From positions 5,478,501-5,542,500 of the forward strand of contig NZ_CP042823.1 of the NCBI RefSeq assembly GCF_008000895.1: 64,000 nt of DNA. The letters are read 5' to 3'. Under the pieces are notes generated by a model. It was not told the DNA's origin. It was given only the letters and a program-made list of their open reading frames with translations, and searched no databases. This document shows positions 1 through 9,050 of this stretch, piece after piece. How positions within the stretch are numbered: position 1 is the first letter of the stretch; each line of letters opens with the position of its first letter. A program made the position numbers and the translations under genes. This DNA is from Methylobacterium sp. WL1. Its GTDB lineage: Bacteria > Pseudomonadota > Alphaproteobacteria > Rhizobiales > Beijerinckiaceae.

Positions 1-846
1 CCGCGCCATCGCCAGGGCGAGGGGCCCGCAGCCCGAGAACAGGTCGGCGACCCGCCGCGGACGGCGCCCCAAGGCCGCCACGCTCAGCGCGGTGAGGATG
101 GCCTGCCCGGCCGCAGTCGCCTGCAGGAAGCCCCCGGGCGCCGGATAGAGGCGGCTTTCGGCATCCGTGACCGAGACCGGCTCGGCCTCCATCAGGCGCT
201 CGCCGTGGAGCGACAGCCGGGCCAAGCCCAGCTCGCCCGCGATCCGAACCAGCGCGGAGGCAACACCGCCGGTCACCGGGCCGTGTCCACGCAGGTCGAT
301 GTCGAGGCCCTGGTCGGTGGCGGTCACGGCGACGTCCAGGGGCTTACGGCCGTGGCCCAGCGGCCCGGCGAGCCGGCGCGCCACCGCGGGGGCCGGATGC
401 AGGGCCGGCACCGTGATCGGACAATGGTCGATCGGCACGAGCGCGTGGCTGCGCGCCGCCATCAGGCCGGCCTCGCCCTGTCCGTCGATCTCCCGGACGT
501 GCAACGTGATGCGGCGGCGCCCGGCCCCGTGCGCGTCGATCGCGGCCCCCGGCTCGACGCCGAGACGGGCCTGCGACAGGGCCTGCGCGACGAGGCCGCG
601 CTTCCAGGACAGCTCCGCGGCGGGCGCGAGATGCTGCGTCCGGCAGCCGCCGCAGCGCATGTAATAGGGGCAGAACGGCTCGACCCGGTCGGGGGAGGGC
701 TGCACGATGCCGACCAGCTCGGCTCGCTTTCCCTCCCGGCGGATCGTCACCCGCTCGCCGGGCAGCGTGTAGGGGACGAGGATCCCGTCCTCCGCGATGC
801 CGTCGCCACGGGCACCGAGCTCCCGGATCGTGACCGTTTCGCTCAT
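1..846 (-). CDS. TrmA/RlmD-family RNA (uracil-C5) methyltransferase, truncated at the left window edge
   Basis: Reading leftwards from an ATG at 846, the frame is open for about 282 codons to the window edge. The N-terminus looks like a TRAM RNA-binding domain (residues 1-50). Cysteines at about 59, 65 and 68 (CPYYMRCGGC) match the 4Fe-4S cluster of RumA/RlmD enzymes. Near the edge DLFSGCGPL is the SAM-binding motif I. These enzymes methylate uracil-C5 in 23S rRNA or tRNA. The catalytic Cys/Glu end lies outside the window, so rRNA versus tRNA specificity cannot be decided. The start codon overlaps the tlyA stop codon (ATGA), so the two RNA methylases are probably co-translated. Confidence 0.88.
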   Translation of the reverse strand, partial: MSETVTIRELGARGDGIAEDGILVPYTLPGERVTIRREGKRAELVGIVQPSPDRVEPFCPYYMRCGGCRTQHLAPAAELSWKRGLVAQALSQARLGVEPGAAIDAHGAGRRRITLHVREIDGQGEAGLMAARSHALVPIDHCPITVPALHPAPAVARRLAGPLGHGRKPLDVAVTATDQGLDIDLRGHGPVTGGVASALVRIAGELGLARLSLHGERLMEAEPVSVTDAESRLYPAPGGFLQATAAGQAILTALSVAALGRRPRRVADLFSGCGPLALAMAR

Positions 847-1625
847 GACAGGTTTGCGCCGATCAAAAATTCGGAATTGCCGTCGCGACCCGGCACGGGC
901 GAATCGATCAGGCCCAGAATCGTCGCGCCGAGCCCCTCCAGCACGAAGCGGACGGCATCGCAGACCTCCGCGTGGACGGCCGGATCGCGCACGAGGCCGC
1001 CGCGCCCGACGCGCTCGCGCCCGGCCTCGAATTGCGGCTTGACCAGCGCGACGATCGTGGCGCCGGGAGCGAGCAGCGCCGGCAGGGCCGGCAGCACCAG
1101 CCGCAGGCCGATGAAGCTCACGTCGACGCTCGCCATTGCGGGCCGCGGCACGAGCCGCGCCGGATCGAGCGCGCGGATATCGGTGCCCTCCAGGCTGGTG
1201 ACGCGGGTATCCGCGGCCAGCCGCGGATGCAGCTGCCCGCGGCCGACATCGACCGCGTGGACATGGGCGGCGCCACGGGCGAGCAGCACGTCCGTGAAGC
1301 CGCCGGTCGAGGCGCCGACGTCGAGGCAGACGAGGCCCGCGGGATCCAGCCGGAACGCGTCCAGCGCCGCCGCGAGCTTCAGCCCGCCCCGGGAAGCGTA
1401 AGGGTGCTCGGGGGCGGCCTCGATCCGCGCCCCCGGGGGGATCGCCTCCGAGGGCCGTGCCAGCGGCCGGCCGTCCACCCGCACCAGCCCGGCCCGGATC
1501 GCGGCCTGCGCCCGCGCGCGGCTCTCGAAATGGCCGTGCTCCACCAGGAACAGGTCGGCCCGCTTTGGCGCAGGCGCGCGGTGCGCGGGCGCTCCGCCTG
1601 CCGGTATGGGCCGTTCTCCGGTCAT
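843..1625 (-). CDS. tlyA: TlyA family rRNA 2'-O-methyltransferase / hemolysin A
   Basis: 260 residues from the ATG at 1625; a longer open frame upstream has no family-like sequence. An S4 RNA-binding domain (about 22-80) is followed by an FtsJ-type Rossmann methyltransferase with the SAM motif CLDVGASTGGFTDVLL. A lysine in RGGLKL and one in LVKPQFE fit the catalytic K-D-K-E set of ribose methylases. TlyA homologues methylate ribose in 16S and 23S rRNA; the 'hemolysin' name is historical. The stop codon overlaps the start of the following RNA methylase, so the pair forms an RNA-modification operon transcribed leftwards, divergent from sodC. Confidence 0.9.
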   Translation of the reverse strand: MTGERPIPAGGAPAHRAPAPKRADLFLVEHGHFESRARAQAAIRAGLVRVDGRPLARPSEAIPPGARIEAAPEHPYASRGGLKLAAALDAFRLDPAGLVCLDVGASTGGFTDVLLARGAAHVHAVDVGRGQLHPRLAADTRVTSLEGTDIRALDPARLVPRPAMASVDVSFIGLRLVLPALPALLAPGATIVALVKPQFEAGRERVGRGGLVRDPAVHAEVCDAVRFVLEGLGATILGLIDSPVPGRDGNSEFLIGANLS

Positions 1626-1735
1626 CAGGGCTTTACAGGCTCGCGTCAGGGCTACGGCAAAGGTTTCGGGGGCCGGCCCTGTCGAAGGGGCGGCGTGCCC
1701 CCTACCTAGACCGGGCTGGAGAGGAGAGCCACCGT

Positions 1736-2269
1736 ATGACACGCATCCTGCCGCTGCTCGCGCTGCTGGGACCCTTCGCGGCGAGCGGCGCCTTCGCCCA
1801 GGAGCCGGCAGCCCCCAAGCCGACCGAGACGTTCCAGGCGCCGGTCAAGAACGCCAAGGGCGACCCGATCGGCACGATCGCGATCCGCGACGGCGCCAAC
1901 AGCCTCGTGTTGCGCGTCGCCATCCAGCCCGGCGGATTGCCGCCCGGCTGGCACGGCATGCATTTCCACGCGGTCGGCGATTGCTCGGATCCGAAATTCC
2001 TGAATTCGAAGGCCCACGTGAACCACGACCAGAGCAAGCACGGCCTGCTCAATCCGGATGGACCCGACGAGGGCGACCTGCCGAACCTCTACGTGGCGCA
2101 GGACGGCTCGGGGAATGCCGAGGTGACCAGCGAGACGCCGCTCACCGGCGAGGGCGGCCTCAAGGACGGCGACGGCTCGGCGCTGATCATCCACGCCAAC
2201 GAGGACGACCACACGACCCAGCCGATCGGCGGCGCCGGCGACCGGGTCGCCTGCGCGGTGATCAAGTAG
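1736..2269 (+). CDS. sodC: Periplasmic Cu/Zn superoxide dismutase
   Basis: 177 residues from the ATG at 1736, which follows a GGAGAGG-like ribosome site. A signal peptide ending in SGAFAQ (about residue 22) sends it to the periplasm. Metal ligands are visible in HGMHFHAVGDC (the copper histidines and the disulfide cysteine) and in AHVNHDQSKHG; the C-terminal GGAGDRVACAVI carries the conserved arginine and the second cysteine. It converts superoxide to oxygen and peroxide outside the cytoplasm. It is a stand-alone gene, convergent with the thioesterase gene that follows. Confidence 0.95.
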   Translation: MTRILPLLALLGPFAASGAFAQEPAAPKPTETFQAPVKNAKGDPIGTIAIRDGANSLVLRVAIQPGGLPPGWHGMHFHAVGDCSDPKFLNSKAHVNHDQSKHGLLNPDGPDEGDLPNLYVAQDGSGNAEVTSETPLTGEGGLKDGDGSALIIHANEDDHTTQPIGGAGDRVACAVIK

Positions 2270-2327
2270 GGCCTCGTCCAGAACGGCGGATTTCGGCTTT
2301 CGGGACGCGGCGATGCGCGAGCGCCGG

Positions 2328-2789
2328 TCAGGCGGCGTTCGGCGAGGGCACCAGGGGCGGGATCGGGCGCGGGCGCCCGGCCTCGTCGATCGCCACGAAG
2401 GTGAGGGTGGCCTGCGTCACCCTCTCGCGGACCTGGGTGCAGAACCGGCGCGCCCAGGCCTCGACCTCGATCTTCATCGAGGTGCGGCCGACATGCGAGA
2501 CCCGGGTGTAGACGCACAGCACGTCGCCGACCCGGACCGGGCGGATGAAGGTCATCGCGTCGAGGGCCACGGTGACGACCCGGCCCTGGGCCCGGTCCAC
2601 GCCGGCGATGCCGCCCGCCTGATCCATCTGGGTCAGCACCCAGCCGCCGAAGATGTCGCCGTTGGCGTTGGTGTCGGCCGGCATCGCGATGGTCCGGACC
2701 GTCAGGTCCCCCCGCGGCAGGTCCGCGTCGGGGGGCGGCGCCTGCTCAACCTCGAGTTTCGCGCGTGCGACGTGCTGCATGCCGTCCAT
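2328..2789 (-). CDS. Acyl-CoA thioesterase, hotdog fold (YciA type)
   Basis: 153 residues. The hotdog core begins at about residue 28 with the YciA-type stretch TIAMPADTNANGDIFGGWVL, followed by QMDQAGG and the hallmark FIRPVRVGDVL, and ends in a short proline-rich tail. Asn/Asp of NANGDIFGG are the family catalytic positions. It should hydrolyse acyl-CoA thioesters in the cytoplasm; chain-length preference cannot be read from sequence. A second ATG three codons in is an alternative start. Its stop codon lies 58 bases from that of sodC, in convergent orientation. Confidence 0.88.
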   Translation of the reverse strand: MDGMQHVARAKLEVEQAPPPDADLPRGDLTVRTIAMPADTNANGDIFGGWVLTQMDQAGGIAGVDRAQGRVVTVALDAMTFIRPVRVGDVLCVYTRVSHVGRTSMKIEVEAWARRFCTQVRERVTQATLTFVAIDEAGRPRPIPPLVPSPNAA

Positions 2790-2808
2790 CCGCCTGTCTC
2801 GCGCGCCG

Positions 2809-2946
2809 TCAGGAAAGGATGCCGGCGAGCTTGAGCCCGGCCGCCAGCAAGATGGCGGCTGCGCCCAGGATGCATTCGAACGGGATCGATTGCCAGAGGT
2901 CCGGCGTCGCGGCCGTGGGCTCGGCGCGCTGCGCGATATCGTTCAT
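2809..2946 (-). CDS. Small single-span membrane protein, unknown function
   Basis: 45 residues from the ATG at 2946, which has an AGGAAA ribosome site a few bases upstream; a longer frame starting at 3009 lacks one. The protein has a polar N-terminus with proline and tryptophan, then one hydrophobic helix (about 25-44) with alanine and leucine, ending in GILS. I do not recognise a family. It lies 20 bases before the thioesterase start, on the same strand, so both may share a transcript. Confidence 0.5.
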   Translation of the reverse strand: MNDIAQRAEPTAATPDLWQSIPFECILGAAAILLAAGLKLAGILS

Positions 2947-3047
2947 CGGGTTTCCTCCCGGGCAGGCCGATCTGTCGCCGGCGCGTCCCGTTCCTGCATT
3001 ATACGGCATGGAAACCAGCTACGCATCTCGAATCAGCGCATGGAAAA

Positions 3048-3075
3048 GCCCGGCGGCTCGTGGGAGCCGCCGGGC
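3048..3075 (-). terminator. Rho-independent terminator after the Tyr/Arg-rich protein gene
   Basis: A perfect 11-base inverted repeat (GCCCGGCGGCT / AGCCGCCGGGC) with a 6-base loop. On the minus strand it is followed by CTTTTCC. It starts 21 bases past the stop codon of the minus-strand gene at 3096-3365. Confidence 0.7.
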
Positions 3076-3095
3076 CTGTCAGCGTCGTGGACCGC

Positions 3096-3365
3096 TCAGT
3101 AGAAGAACCGGCGACGGTAATAGGGGCGACGGTAGAACGGGCGCGGGCCGTAATAGAACCGGCGGCGGTAGTACGGACGGCGGTAGAACGGGCGCGGGCC
3201 ATAGAACCGACGGCGGTAGTAGTACTGGGCCTTCTGGGCTACGGCCGGCGCGGCGTCGGCGGGCAGGGCGATGCCCGGACCGACCGGCGCGGCCGATGCG
3301 CCCTGCGGCGCCGCGGCCGCAAAGCCCAGCACCAGCAGGGCCGCGAGCAGGAATTTCCTCAGCAC
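3096..3365 (-). CDS. Secreted Tyr/Arg-rich repeat protein
   Basis: 89 residues from the GTG at 3365, preceded by AAGGGAG; the longer upstream frame has no signal. Residues 1-24 are a clear signal peptide (leucine/alanine core, cleavage near GASA-APV). The mature part starts with an alanine/proline linker, then consists almost only of Tyr, Arg, Phe and Pro in near repeats such as RRRFYGPRPFYRRPYYRR. Positive charge and aromatic density suggest binding to polyanions or the cell surface. Similar short signal-peptide/YR-rich proteins occur in related bacteria but have no established role. A hairpin terminator follows. Confidence 0.65.
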   Translation of the reverse strand: MLRKFLLAALLVLGFAAAAPQGASAAPVGPGIALPADAAPAVAQKAQYYYRRRFYGPRPFYRRPYYRRRFYYGPRPFYRRPYYRRRFFY

Positions 3366-3573
3366 GTCTCGACTCCCTTCGCGTGATTGCGTCTTCGACG
3401 ACGAACCGCACGCGGGACGAGAGCCCGGTCGGCGGTCCGAAACGCTGCAACGCACGGGCGATGGGAAGCGTTGCAGCGTAACCGCTACGGAGATTCGGAC
3501 AGGGTTTATTTTTATCCCGGCCCCGTAGGCGGCACGCTGCGCCGGGACGCAGCGTGCCGCGCCGACCCCGCGA

Positions 3574-3759
3574 TCAGGCGATCTTGGTGGTCATGTCCTC
3601 GATGCGGGCCTCTGTGCTCTGGCGGACGAGGGCGATGCCGTGCTCGCAATCCTCGCGGCGAAGGTAGCCCTCTCCGGAATCCGCGATCACCTCGCCGTTG
3701 CGCGCGCGCAGGCGCCAGCGCCACTCGCCCTTGGCATCCCGATAGAGTTCGAACCGCAT
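3574..3759 (-). CDS. YegP/DUF1508 family protein
   Basis: 61 residues, ATG at 3759 with GAGAGG upstream. A single DUF1508 domain: FELYRDAKGEWRWRLRARNG, then GEVIADSGEGY and a helix with REDCEHGIALV. This is the usual length for a one-copy family member. These small alpha-beta proteins have no proven function. It is transcribed alone, leftwards, just past the terminator of the helicase gene. Confidence 0.85.
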   Translation of the reverse strand: MRFELYRDAKGEWRWRLRARNGEVIADSGEGYLRREDCEHGIALVRQSTEARIEDMTTKIA

Positions 3760-3806
3760 GGTGCAGCCTCTCGTCCGACGTGTCGGTGAGATGGGACGCC
3801 CCGCGC

Positions 3807-3843
3807 AAAAAAGAAGCCGCCCCGGGAGGTTCCCCGAGGCGGC
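3807..3843 (-). terminator. Rho-independent terminator after the DEAD-box helicase gene
   Basis: On the minus strand a GC-rich stem (GCCGCCTCGGGG / CCCGGGGCGGC, one bulge, short loop) is followed by TTCTTTTTT, a classic intrinsic terminator. It ends the leftward transcript of the helicase and separates it from the DUF1508 gene. Confidence 0.8.
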
Positions 3844-3860
3844 GTCCGTACCGGTCTAGA

Positions 3861-3919
3861 CGAATCCCGGTCTCAAAAGGTCGAGACCTTTCGCGGGAGC
3901 AGGGCAGAGCCCTGCGGAT
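3861..3919 (+). repeat. Intergenic palindromic repeat, family A, copy 1
   Basis: Two adjacent palindromes, AAAAGGTCGAGACCTTT and GCAGGGCAGAGCCCTGC, in a short stretch downstream of the helicase. The same modules recur at 15488-15600 and 52562-52677. The unrepaired reading frame of the helicase runs through it, supporting the view that the run-on tail is artificial. Confidence 0.7.
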
Positions 3920-3950
3920 CTCTCAGTGGTTCCGGCGTGGAACCCTGTCG

Positions 3951-5619
3951 TCAGGAGCGGGGCGACCGCTCCAGCCAGCCGATGGTGCGGCCTTCGCCGT
4001 TGCCGCCGCCGGCGCTGCGCGGGCGGGCATCGGCCCGCTGGGGCCGGCTGTCCCGCGCCGGGCGCGCCTGCTGCTGGGCCGGGCGCTCGCCCTGCGGACG
4101 GGCGGGCCGGTCCGAACGGGCCTCGCGTCCCTGCGGGCGGGACCGCGACCGTCGCCGCGGCCGCCTTCCGGACGGCCCTGGCGCGGCGCACCCTGACCCT
4201 GGCCGCCGCCGCCGAAGCCGCGGCCGCCTTCCGGACGGCCCTGCTGGGACGGCCCTGCTGCGGACGGGACCGCTGACCCGGACGGCCACCGGCCGGACGC
4301 TGCTGCTGGCGCTCGGGCCGACGCTCCTCCTCGCGGGCGATCTCGGCCGCTTCCTGACGGGACGGCGGCGAGAAGCCCTCGGGGAAGCCGGCGACCGGCA
4401 CGCTCTGGCGGGTCAGCCGCTCGATGTCGCGCAGGTAGGCCCGCTCCTCGTCGTTGCAGAACGAGATCGCCAGACCGGTCGCCCCGGCGCGCGCGGTGCG
4501 GCCGATGCGGTGGACGTAGCTCTCCGGCACGTTCGGCAGATCGAAGTTGATTACGTGGCTGACGCCGTCGACATCGATGCCGCGGGCCGCGATGTCGGTG
4601 GCCACCAGAACCCGGCAATCGCCGTCCCGGAAGGCCTGGAGCGCCCGCTCGCGCTGCGGCTGGCTCTTGTTGCCGTGGATCGCGGCGCCGGCGATGCCGG
4701 CCTTGTCGAGGCCGCGCACGACCCGATCCGCGCCATGCTTGGTGCGGGTGAAGACCAGGACGCGGTCGATGGCCGGATCCCGCAGGATGTGGGCGAGCAG
4801 CGCCTGCTTCGCGCCGGTATGGGCGAAGATGACCGTCTGCTCGACGCGCTCGGCCGTGGTGGCGACCGGGGTCACGGCGACCTGCACCGGATCCTTCAGG
4901 TACTGGCTGGCGAGCCCGGCGATGTTCTTCGGCATGGTCGCCGAGAAGAACAGGCTCTGGCGCTGGGCCGGCAGCAGCTTCACGATGCGCTTGAGGGCGT
5001 GGATGAAGCCGAGGTCGAGCATCTGGTCGGCCTCGTCGAGGACCAGGATCTCGACGCCCTCGAGGGTCAGGGAGCGGCGCTCGATCAGGTCGATCAGGCG
5101 GCCCGGGGTGGCGACCAGGATGTCGACGCCCGGAGCCAGCGCCCGCTCCTGGCGGCTGATGGTGACGCCGCCGAACACCACCGTGGTGGTGTAGGACAGG
5201 TGGCGCCCGTAATCCGAGAAGGACTCGGCGATCTGGTTGGCGAGCTCGCGGGTCGGCGAGAGCACCAGCACGCGGCAGCCGCGGCGCGGGGCCCGGCGGT
5301 CCGAGAGCGAGAGGCGGTGCAGGATCGGCAGCGCGAAGGCCGCGGTCTTGCCGGTGCCGGTCTGGGCGATGCCGCAGAGGTCGCGGCCCTCCATGGCCGG
5401 CGGGATCGCCTGGGCCTGGATCGGGGTCGGCGTGACGTAGCCAGCCTCGCCGAGCGCCCGCAGCACGGGCTGGGCAAGGCCGAAATCGGTGAATTGGGTC
5501 AAAGAAATATCCGATGCAGCAGGGCCGGCCGGGCGCTTCGCGTTCGGTGCGAGCAGCGCAGAAATCTGGTCGGTCCGTTGGCAGGGGGCAGCCCGCGTGA
5601 TGGGGCGGCCCGGGTGCAT
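3951..5619 (-). CDS. DEAD-box ATP-dependent RNA helicase (C-terminal frame broken by two indels)
   Basis: All helicase motifs are intact: Q motif ([10 protein letters not shown]), motif [39 protein letters not shown] and [10 protein letters not shown], as in RhlE-type enzymes acting on RNA structure in ribosome assembly or decay. After the core comes a basic Gln/Arg-rich tail. In the frame as read it turns into low-quality sequence and stops at 3856. If one C is added to each of two CCC runs (minus strand of 4246-4248 and 4139-4141), the tail becomes a Gly/Arg-rich RGG-like domain and ends in [10 protein letters not shown] with a stop at 3951. The start is uncertain: ATG at 5619, or TTG at 5502 just before the conserved TQFTDFGL. 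Confidence 0.85.
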
Positions 5620-5872
5620 GCACGTTATGAAGAGGGGGGCCGGATCACGCCGGAAGGCGCCCGATCCGTCACGCAGCCCCCTCAAGCGGGCCATGACGGC
5701 CGCTGACGCTGCACCGCCGATATGCGGGTGTGCGCCTGCGAAGTCAATGCATCGCTTGGCGCGGGATGACATGGCACCGATCGCCTGGGTGCACGGCTCG
5801 GCGCCGCCGCTAGGCCTGTCCGAGGTGGATCGCTCGCGCGATCGCTGCCGGATCCCGCAATGCCGGGCAGGC

Positions 5873-7819
5873 TCAGGCCGCTTTGCGCCGCGTCTGATGG
5901 TAGAGGCCCGCCGTCAGACCCGCGAACAGCACCAGGCCGCCGATCAGCGCGGGGCCCGCGAACCCATCGCCCGCCAGCGCCAGGACGGCATCGTTGCCCG
6001 CGATGTAGACGATCAGCGCGAAGGCGACGCCCCACAGGCTCTCGCCGACGATCAGGCCGGTCGCCGTCAGGATGCCCAGCCGGACCGCCCGCTCCGGATC
6101 GGCCCGGCGGCGCGCCCAGCGCTCGTAGACCGTGCCGATCACCGCGCCGGCCACCAGGGGCACGACCAGCGTCATGGGCAGGTAGATCCCGAAGGCGGTG
6201 GCCAGCGGGGGCAGGCGGAGACGCTTCAGCCGGCCGAGGGTCTCGTCCAGCGCGACCAGCCCCAGGCCGGCGGCCGCGCCCCAGCCCAGCATGCGCCAGT
6301 TGCCCTCGCCCGAGAGCACGCCCTTGGCCAGGGTCGAGATCAGGCCGGCCTGCGGCGCGGCCAGCGCGTTCGGCCCGGCCCCGGGCGTCCCGACGAAGCC
6401 GAAGCTCGTCGCCAGCACGTTGAGTACCGGCGGGATGATCGCCGACCCGAACACCACCCCGACGACCAGCGCCGCCTGCTGCTTCCACGGCGTCGCCCCG
6501 ACCAATTGGCCGGTCTTGAGATCCTGCAGGTTGTCGTTCGCGATGGCGCAGATGCTGAACACGATGCCGGTGACGGTCAGCACGTAGGCGACGAGCGCCC
6601 CGCCGCTCTGCGCATCCCCGTCGCGGCCGAGCAGCCCCAGCAGCATCGCCGAGCTCGCCAGCGCGGCCAGGATGCCGATCCCCGAGAGGGGCGAGTTGGA
6701 CGAGCCGATCAGCCCGGCCATGTAGCCGGTCACGGCGGCCACCACGAGCCCGATCACCAGGACGAACAGCAGGCCGCCCGCGACTAGCAGGACGCCATAG
6801 CGCTCCAGGCTCGTGCCGCCGAGGACGTCCCACAGCAGCCAGCCGATCGGCAGCAGAAGGCTCGCCGAGACCACGAGGACGACCGCGATCGGCAGGTCGC
6901 GCTCCTCGAGCGCCAGCGTCGCGCCGGCGTGGCGCGCCCGCCCGGTCGCGAAGGCCGAGCGGATGCCGCCCAGCACCGGGCGCGCGATCCGGATCAGCGT
7001 CCAGAGCGCGGCCACGCCCATCACGCCGGCGCCGAAGAACCGCACCTCCTGCCGGAACGCCGCGCCGACCCAGGCCTCGACACTGACGTCCGGCATCGGC
7101 TGCTGCGCGGTCAGGATCGGGACCAGCACGGCCCAGCCGATCGCCAGCCCGAGCGCCATCGCGGCCCCCACCGACAGGCCGACCAAATGGCCGACGCCCA
7201 GCAGCGCGAGGGACAGGTTGCCGGCGATCCCGGTCGCGCCCGCGCCGACGCGGAACCAGAGCGCGGCGCTGTCGAGCACCAGCCGGGTCTGCGCCAGCGC
7301 CGCGAAGCCGGCCGAGGCCAGGCTGTTCCAGACCAGGATGCGCAGGCCCAGCGCGCTGTCCGCCTGCCCGGCGGCGCCCTGGGTGCCGAGCGCCAGCACC
7401 TCCGCGGCGGCTCGCCCCTCGGGGTAGGGGAGGTCCGAATCGACCACGAGGGCGCGGCGCAGCGGCACGGACAGCATCACGCCCAGGATCCCGCCCGTGG
7501 CGGTGATCCCCGCAGTGGTGAGCCACGGGAACCCGTGCCACCAGCCGATCATCACCAGGCCCGGCAGCACGAAGATGATGCACGAGAGCGTGCCGGCCGC
7601 CGAGGCGACAGTCTGGACGATGTTGTTCTCCAGCACCGTCGCGCCGGGCAGGTGCCGCAGCACCGCCATGGAGATGACCGCGGCCGGGATCGATGTGGCG
7701 AAGGTGAGCCCGATTTTGAGGCCGAGATAGACGTTGGCGGCGGTGAACAGCAGCGTCAGCGCGCCGCCGAGCAGGAGGCCGCGCCAGGTCAGTTCGGCCG
7801 GTTGAGCGCCGCTGGACAT
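5873..7819 (-). CDS. OPT family oligopeptide (or metal-chelate) transporter
   Basis: 648 residues, ATG at 7819. Hydrophobic throughout with roughly 15 membrane helices. The N-terminal block [14 protein letters not shown] leads into a helix with [20 protein letters not shown], typical of the bacterial OPT family; [20 protein letters not shown] in the middle is the other hallmark of the prokaryotic branch. OPT proteins import oligopeptides or metal-ligand complexes using the proton gradient; the substrate cannot be told here. No binding protein or peptidase is adjacent. It is transcribed alone, leftwards. Confidence 0.9.
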   Translation of the reverse strand: MSSGAQPAELTWRGLLLGGALTLLFTAANVYLGLKIGLTFATSIPAAVISMAVLRHLPGATVLENNIVQTVASAAGTLSCIIFVLPGLVMIGWWHGFPWLTTAGITATGGILGVMLSVPLRRALVVDSDLPYPEGRAAAEVLALGTQGAAGQADSALGLRILVWNSLASAGFAALAQTRLVLDSAALWFRVGAGATGIAGNLSLALLGVGHLVGLSVGAAMALGLAIGWAVLVPILTAQQPMPDVSVEAWVGAAFRQEVRFFGAGVMGVAALWTLIRIARPVLGGIRSAFATGRARHAGATLALEERDLPIAVVLVVSASLLLPIGWLLWDVLGGTSLERYGVLLVAGGLLFVLVIGLVVAAVTGYMAGLIGSSNSPLSGIGILAALASSAMLLGLLGRDGDAQSGGALVAYVLTVTGIVFSICAIANDNLQDLKTGQLVGATPWKQQAALVVGVVFGSAIIPPVLNVLATSFGFVGTPGAGPNALAAPQAGLISTLAKGVLSGEGNWRMLGWGAAAGLGLVALDETLGRLKRLRLPPLATAFGIYLPMTLVVPLVAGAVIGTVYERWARRRADPERAVRLGILTATGLIVGESLWGVAFALIVYIAGNDAVLALAGDGFAGPALIGGLVLFAGLTAGLYHQTRRKAA

Positions 7820-8061
7820 GCGAATCGGGTTCCGGAAGCCAAGGTCCCGATTTTATCGGTAGGCGGCTGAGATATGCAACCGTTCTTCCCGTGTCCGTGT
7901 AAGCATTTATTCGATATCGATGTAATTAATTATATCAGAAAAATCAAAAAATACGCCGAAAGACAAAAATTATGGTTCCGATATTGGACGATCGATATTT
8001 TATGCGATCGAACATCTAGCCTCGCGCGAACACCCCGCACCGTGGGCGTGGTCGGAGCGGT
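7820..8061. other. Gap containing an AT-rich patch
   Basis: From about 7900 to 8010 the sequence is strikingly AT-rich (runs such as TTAATTATATCAG and AAAAATCAAAAAATACG) against the surrounding ~70% GC. No coding frame with family-like sequence is visible. It separates the OPT transporter from the broken DUF6429 gene and could be a promoter region or a small foreign insert. Confidence 0.5.
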
Positions 8062-8306
8062 GTGGGAGCATCGAGACTGCCGGACGATGACGAGCGCCTT
8101 GCCGAGGCGGTGTCCGCCCGTCTGTGGTTGACGTTCCACCACGGATGCCGGGCCTGGAAAGGGTTCGACTGTGAGTCGCTCGGCCGCCTGCACGCGAAGG
8201 GGCCGAGCGCCGATCCGGTCGGCCGGGCCAAGTCCGTGGTGCTGGCGTGGTGCTGACTGGGGAAGGCCTGCGCCGATCCGAAGCGCTGTTCACCCGCAAA
8301 GATTGA
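8062..8306 (+). pseudogene. DUF6429 family gene broken by an 11-bp tandem duplication
   Basis: From a GTG at 8062 the product contains CRAWKGFDCESLGRLHAKG and DPVGRAKSVVL, which matches the DUF6429 family as I remember it. It then stops at TGA. The last family segment, LTGEGLRRSEALFTRKD followed by a stop at 8304-8306, continues in another frame. The frame change coincides with an 11-base direct duplication, CGTGGTGCTGG at 8235-8245 and again at 8246-8256 (last base A). Removing one copy gives KSVVLTGEGLRRSEALF, the expected sequence. Function of the family is unknown. Confidence 0.65.
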
Positions 8307-8434
8307 ACGGTTCGCCTCTGCGGCCGAGCGCAGGGCTGCTGGCCGCAAAACGAAGGTCCGACACAATCAACGGCTGAAGCCGTGAACCCGGCGGAGCGCC
8401 GAGCGATCGGAGAAAAAACACCACAACAAACGTG

Positions 8435-8519
8435 TGGTGCGGCCAAGAGGACTCGAACCTCCACCCCTCGCGGGACTAGCACCTCAAGCTAGCGCGTCTA
8501 CCAATTCCGCCATGGCCGC
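8435..8519 (-). tRNA. tRNA-Leu (anticodon GAG)
   Basis: On the minus strand a full cloverleaf: acceptor GCGGCCA pairing with TGGCCGC, D-arm region, anticodon stem CTAGC/GCTAG enclosing loop TTGAGGT (anticodon GAG), a long variable arm typical of leucine tRNAs, TTCGAGT in the T arm, and an encoded CCA end at 8435-8437. No integrase or repeated 3' end fragment is seen nearby, so it does not look like a used attachment site. Confidence 0.95.
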
Positions 8520-8641
8520 ATCGGACGCGAAGATCCGCCCGTTCGCCCGACCGATGCGACCTCCGGGGAAACCCTCGGGTCGCCGTCATGTCGGGCGGCG
8601 CAGCGGATAACAGATCGATCCGCCGCCGACAAGCGCCGCGC

Positions 8642-8947
8642 TCAAACGGACGCGTAGTTGTCGTCCAGGAACGGCGTCGCGCTGTCGCCGATCGTGGTGC
8701 CGGGCTCGATGATCGCCGCCGCCTTGCGGATCAGCTCGGTCACCTCGACGGAGATGCGGTCGCCGGTGACCACGATCTGGCCGCGGGCGATCGGGTGGTC
8801 GTTGGCCAGGATCTCCACCATGTCGCTGTCGCTGGATTCCAGCTCGATCACCGCGCCGCGGCCCATGCGCAGGAGCATGTGCAGCGGCATCCGGGCCCGG
8901 CCCAGCACCACCGTCAGATCGACCTTCAGGGTCTCGAAGACCGCCAC
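8642..8947 (-). CDS. FliN-type SpoA domain protein (flagellar motor switch family)
   Basis: About 101 residues from a GTG at 8947 (reading VAVFETLKVDLTVVLGR); the frame extends further upstream without family sequence. One SpoA/FliN domain spans nearly the whole protein: LKVDLTVVLGRARMPLHMLL, ANDHPIARGQIVVTGDRISV and VTELIRKA are the characteristic blocks. FliN sits in the flagellar C-ring with FliM and FliG. No other flagellar gene is in the window, so it is either an isolated fliN or a paralogue with another role. It is divergent from lipB. Confidence 0.75.
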   Translation of the reverse strand: MAVFETLKVDLTVVLGRARMPLHMLLRMGRGAVIELESSDSDMVEILANDHPIARGQIVVTGDRISVEVTELIRKAAAIIEPGTTIGDSATPFLDDNYASV

Positions 8948-9050
8948 CGCTCGCCCATCCCGTCTCGCCGCCGACCTGGTGCACCCAAAGCTTGCAACCG
9001 CCGGCCGCGGATGTTGAAGGCTTCGACCATCGACGCAGGATGGTGAACCC

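Noticed and set aside
4139..4248. Programmed frameshifting in the DEAD helicase
   Set aside because: The two sites are plain CCC runs with no slippery heptamer or downstream structure, and similar breaks occur in unrelated genes, so indels explain it better.
8435..8519. tRNA-Leu as an integration site
   Set aside because: No integrase gene and no repeated tRNA end fragment in the neighbourhood.
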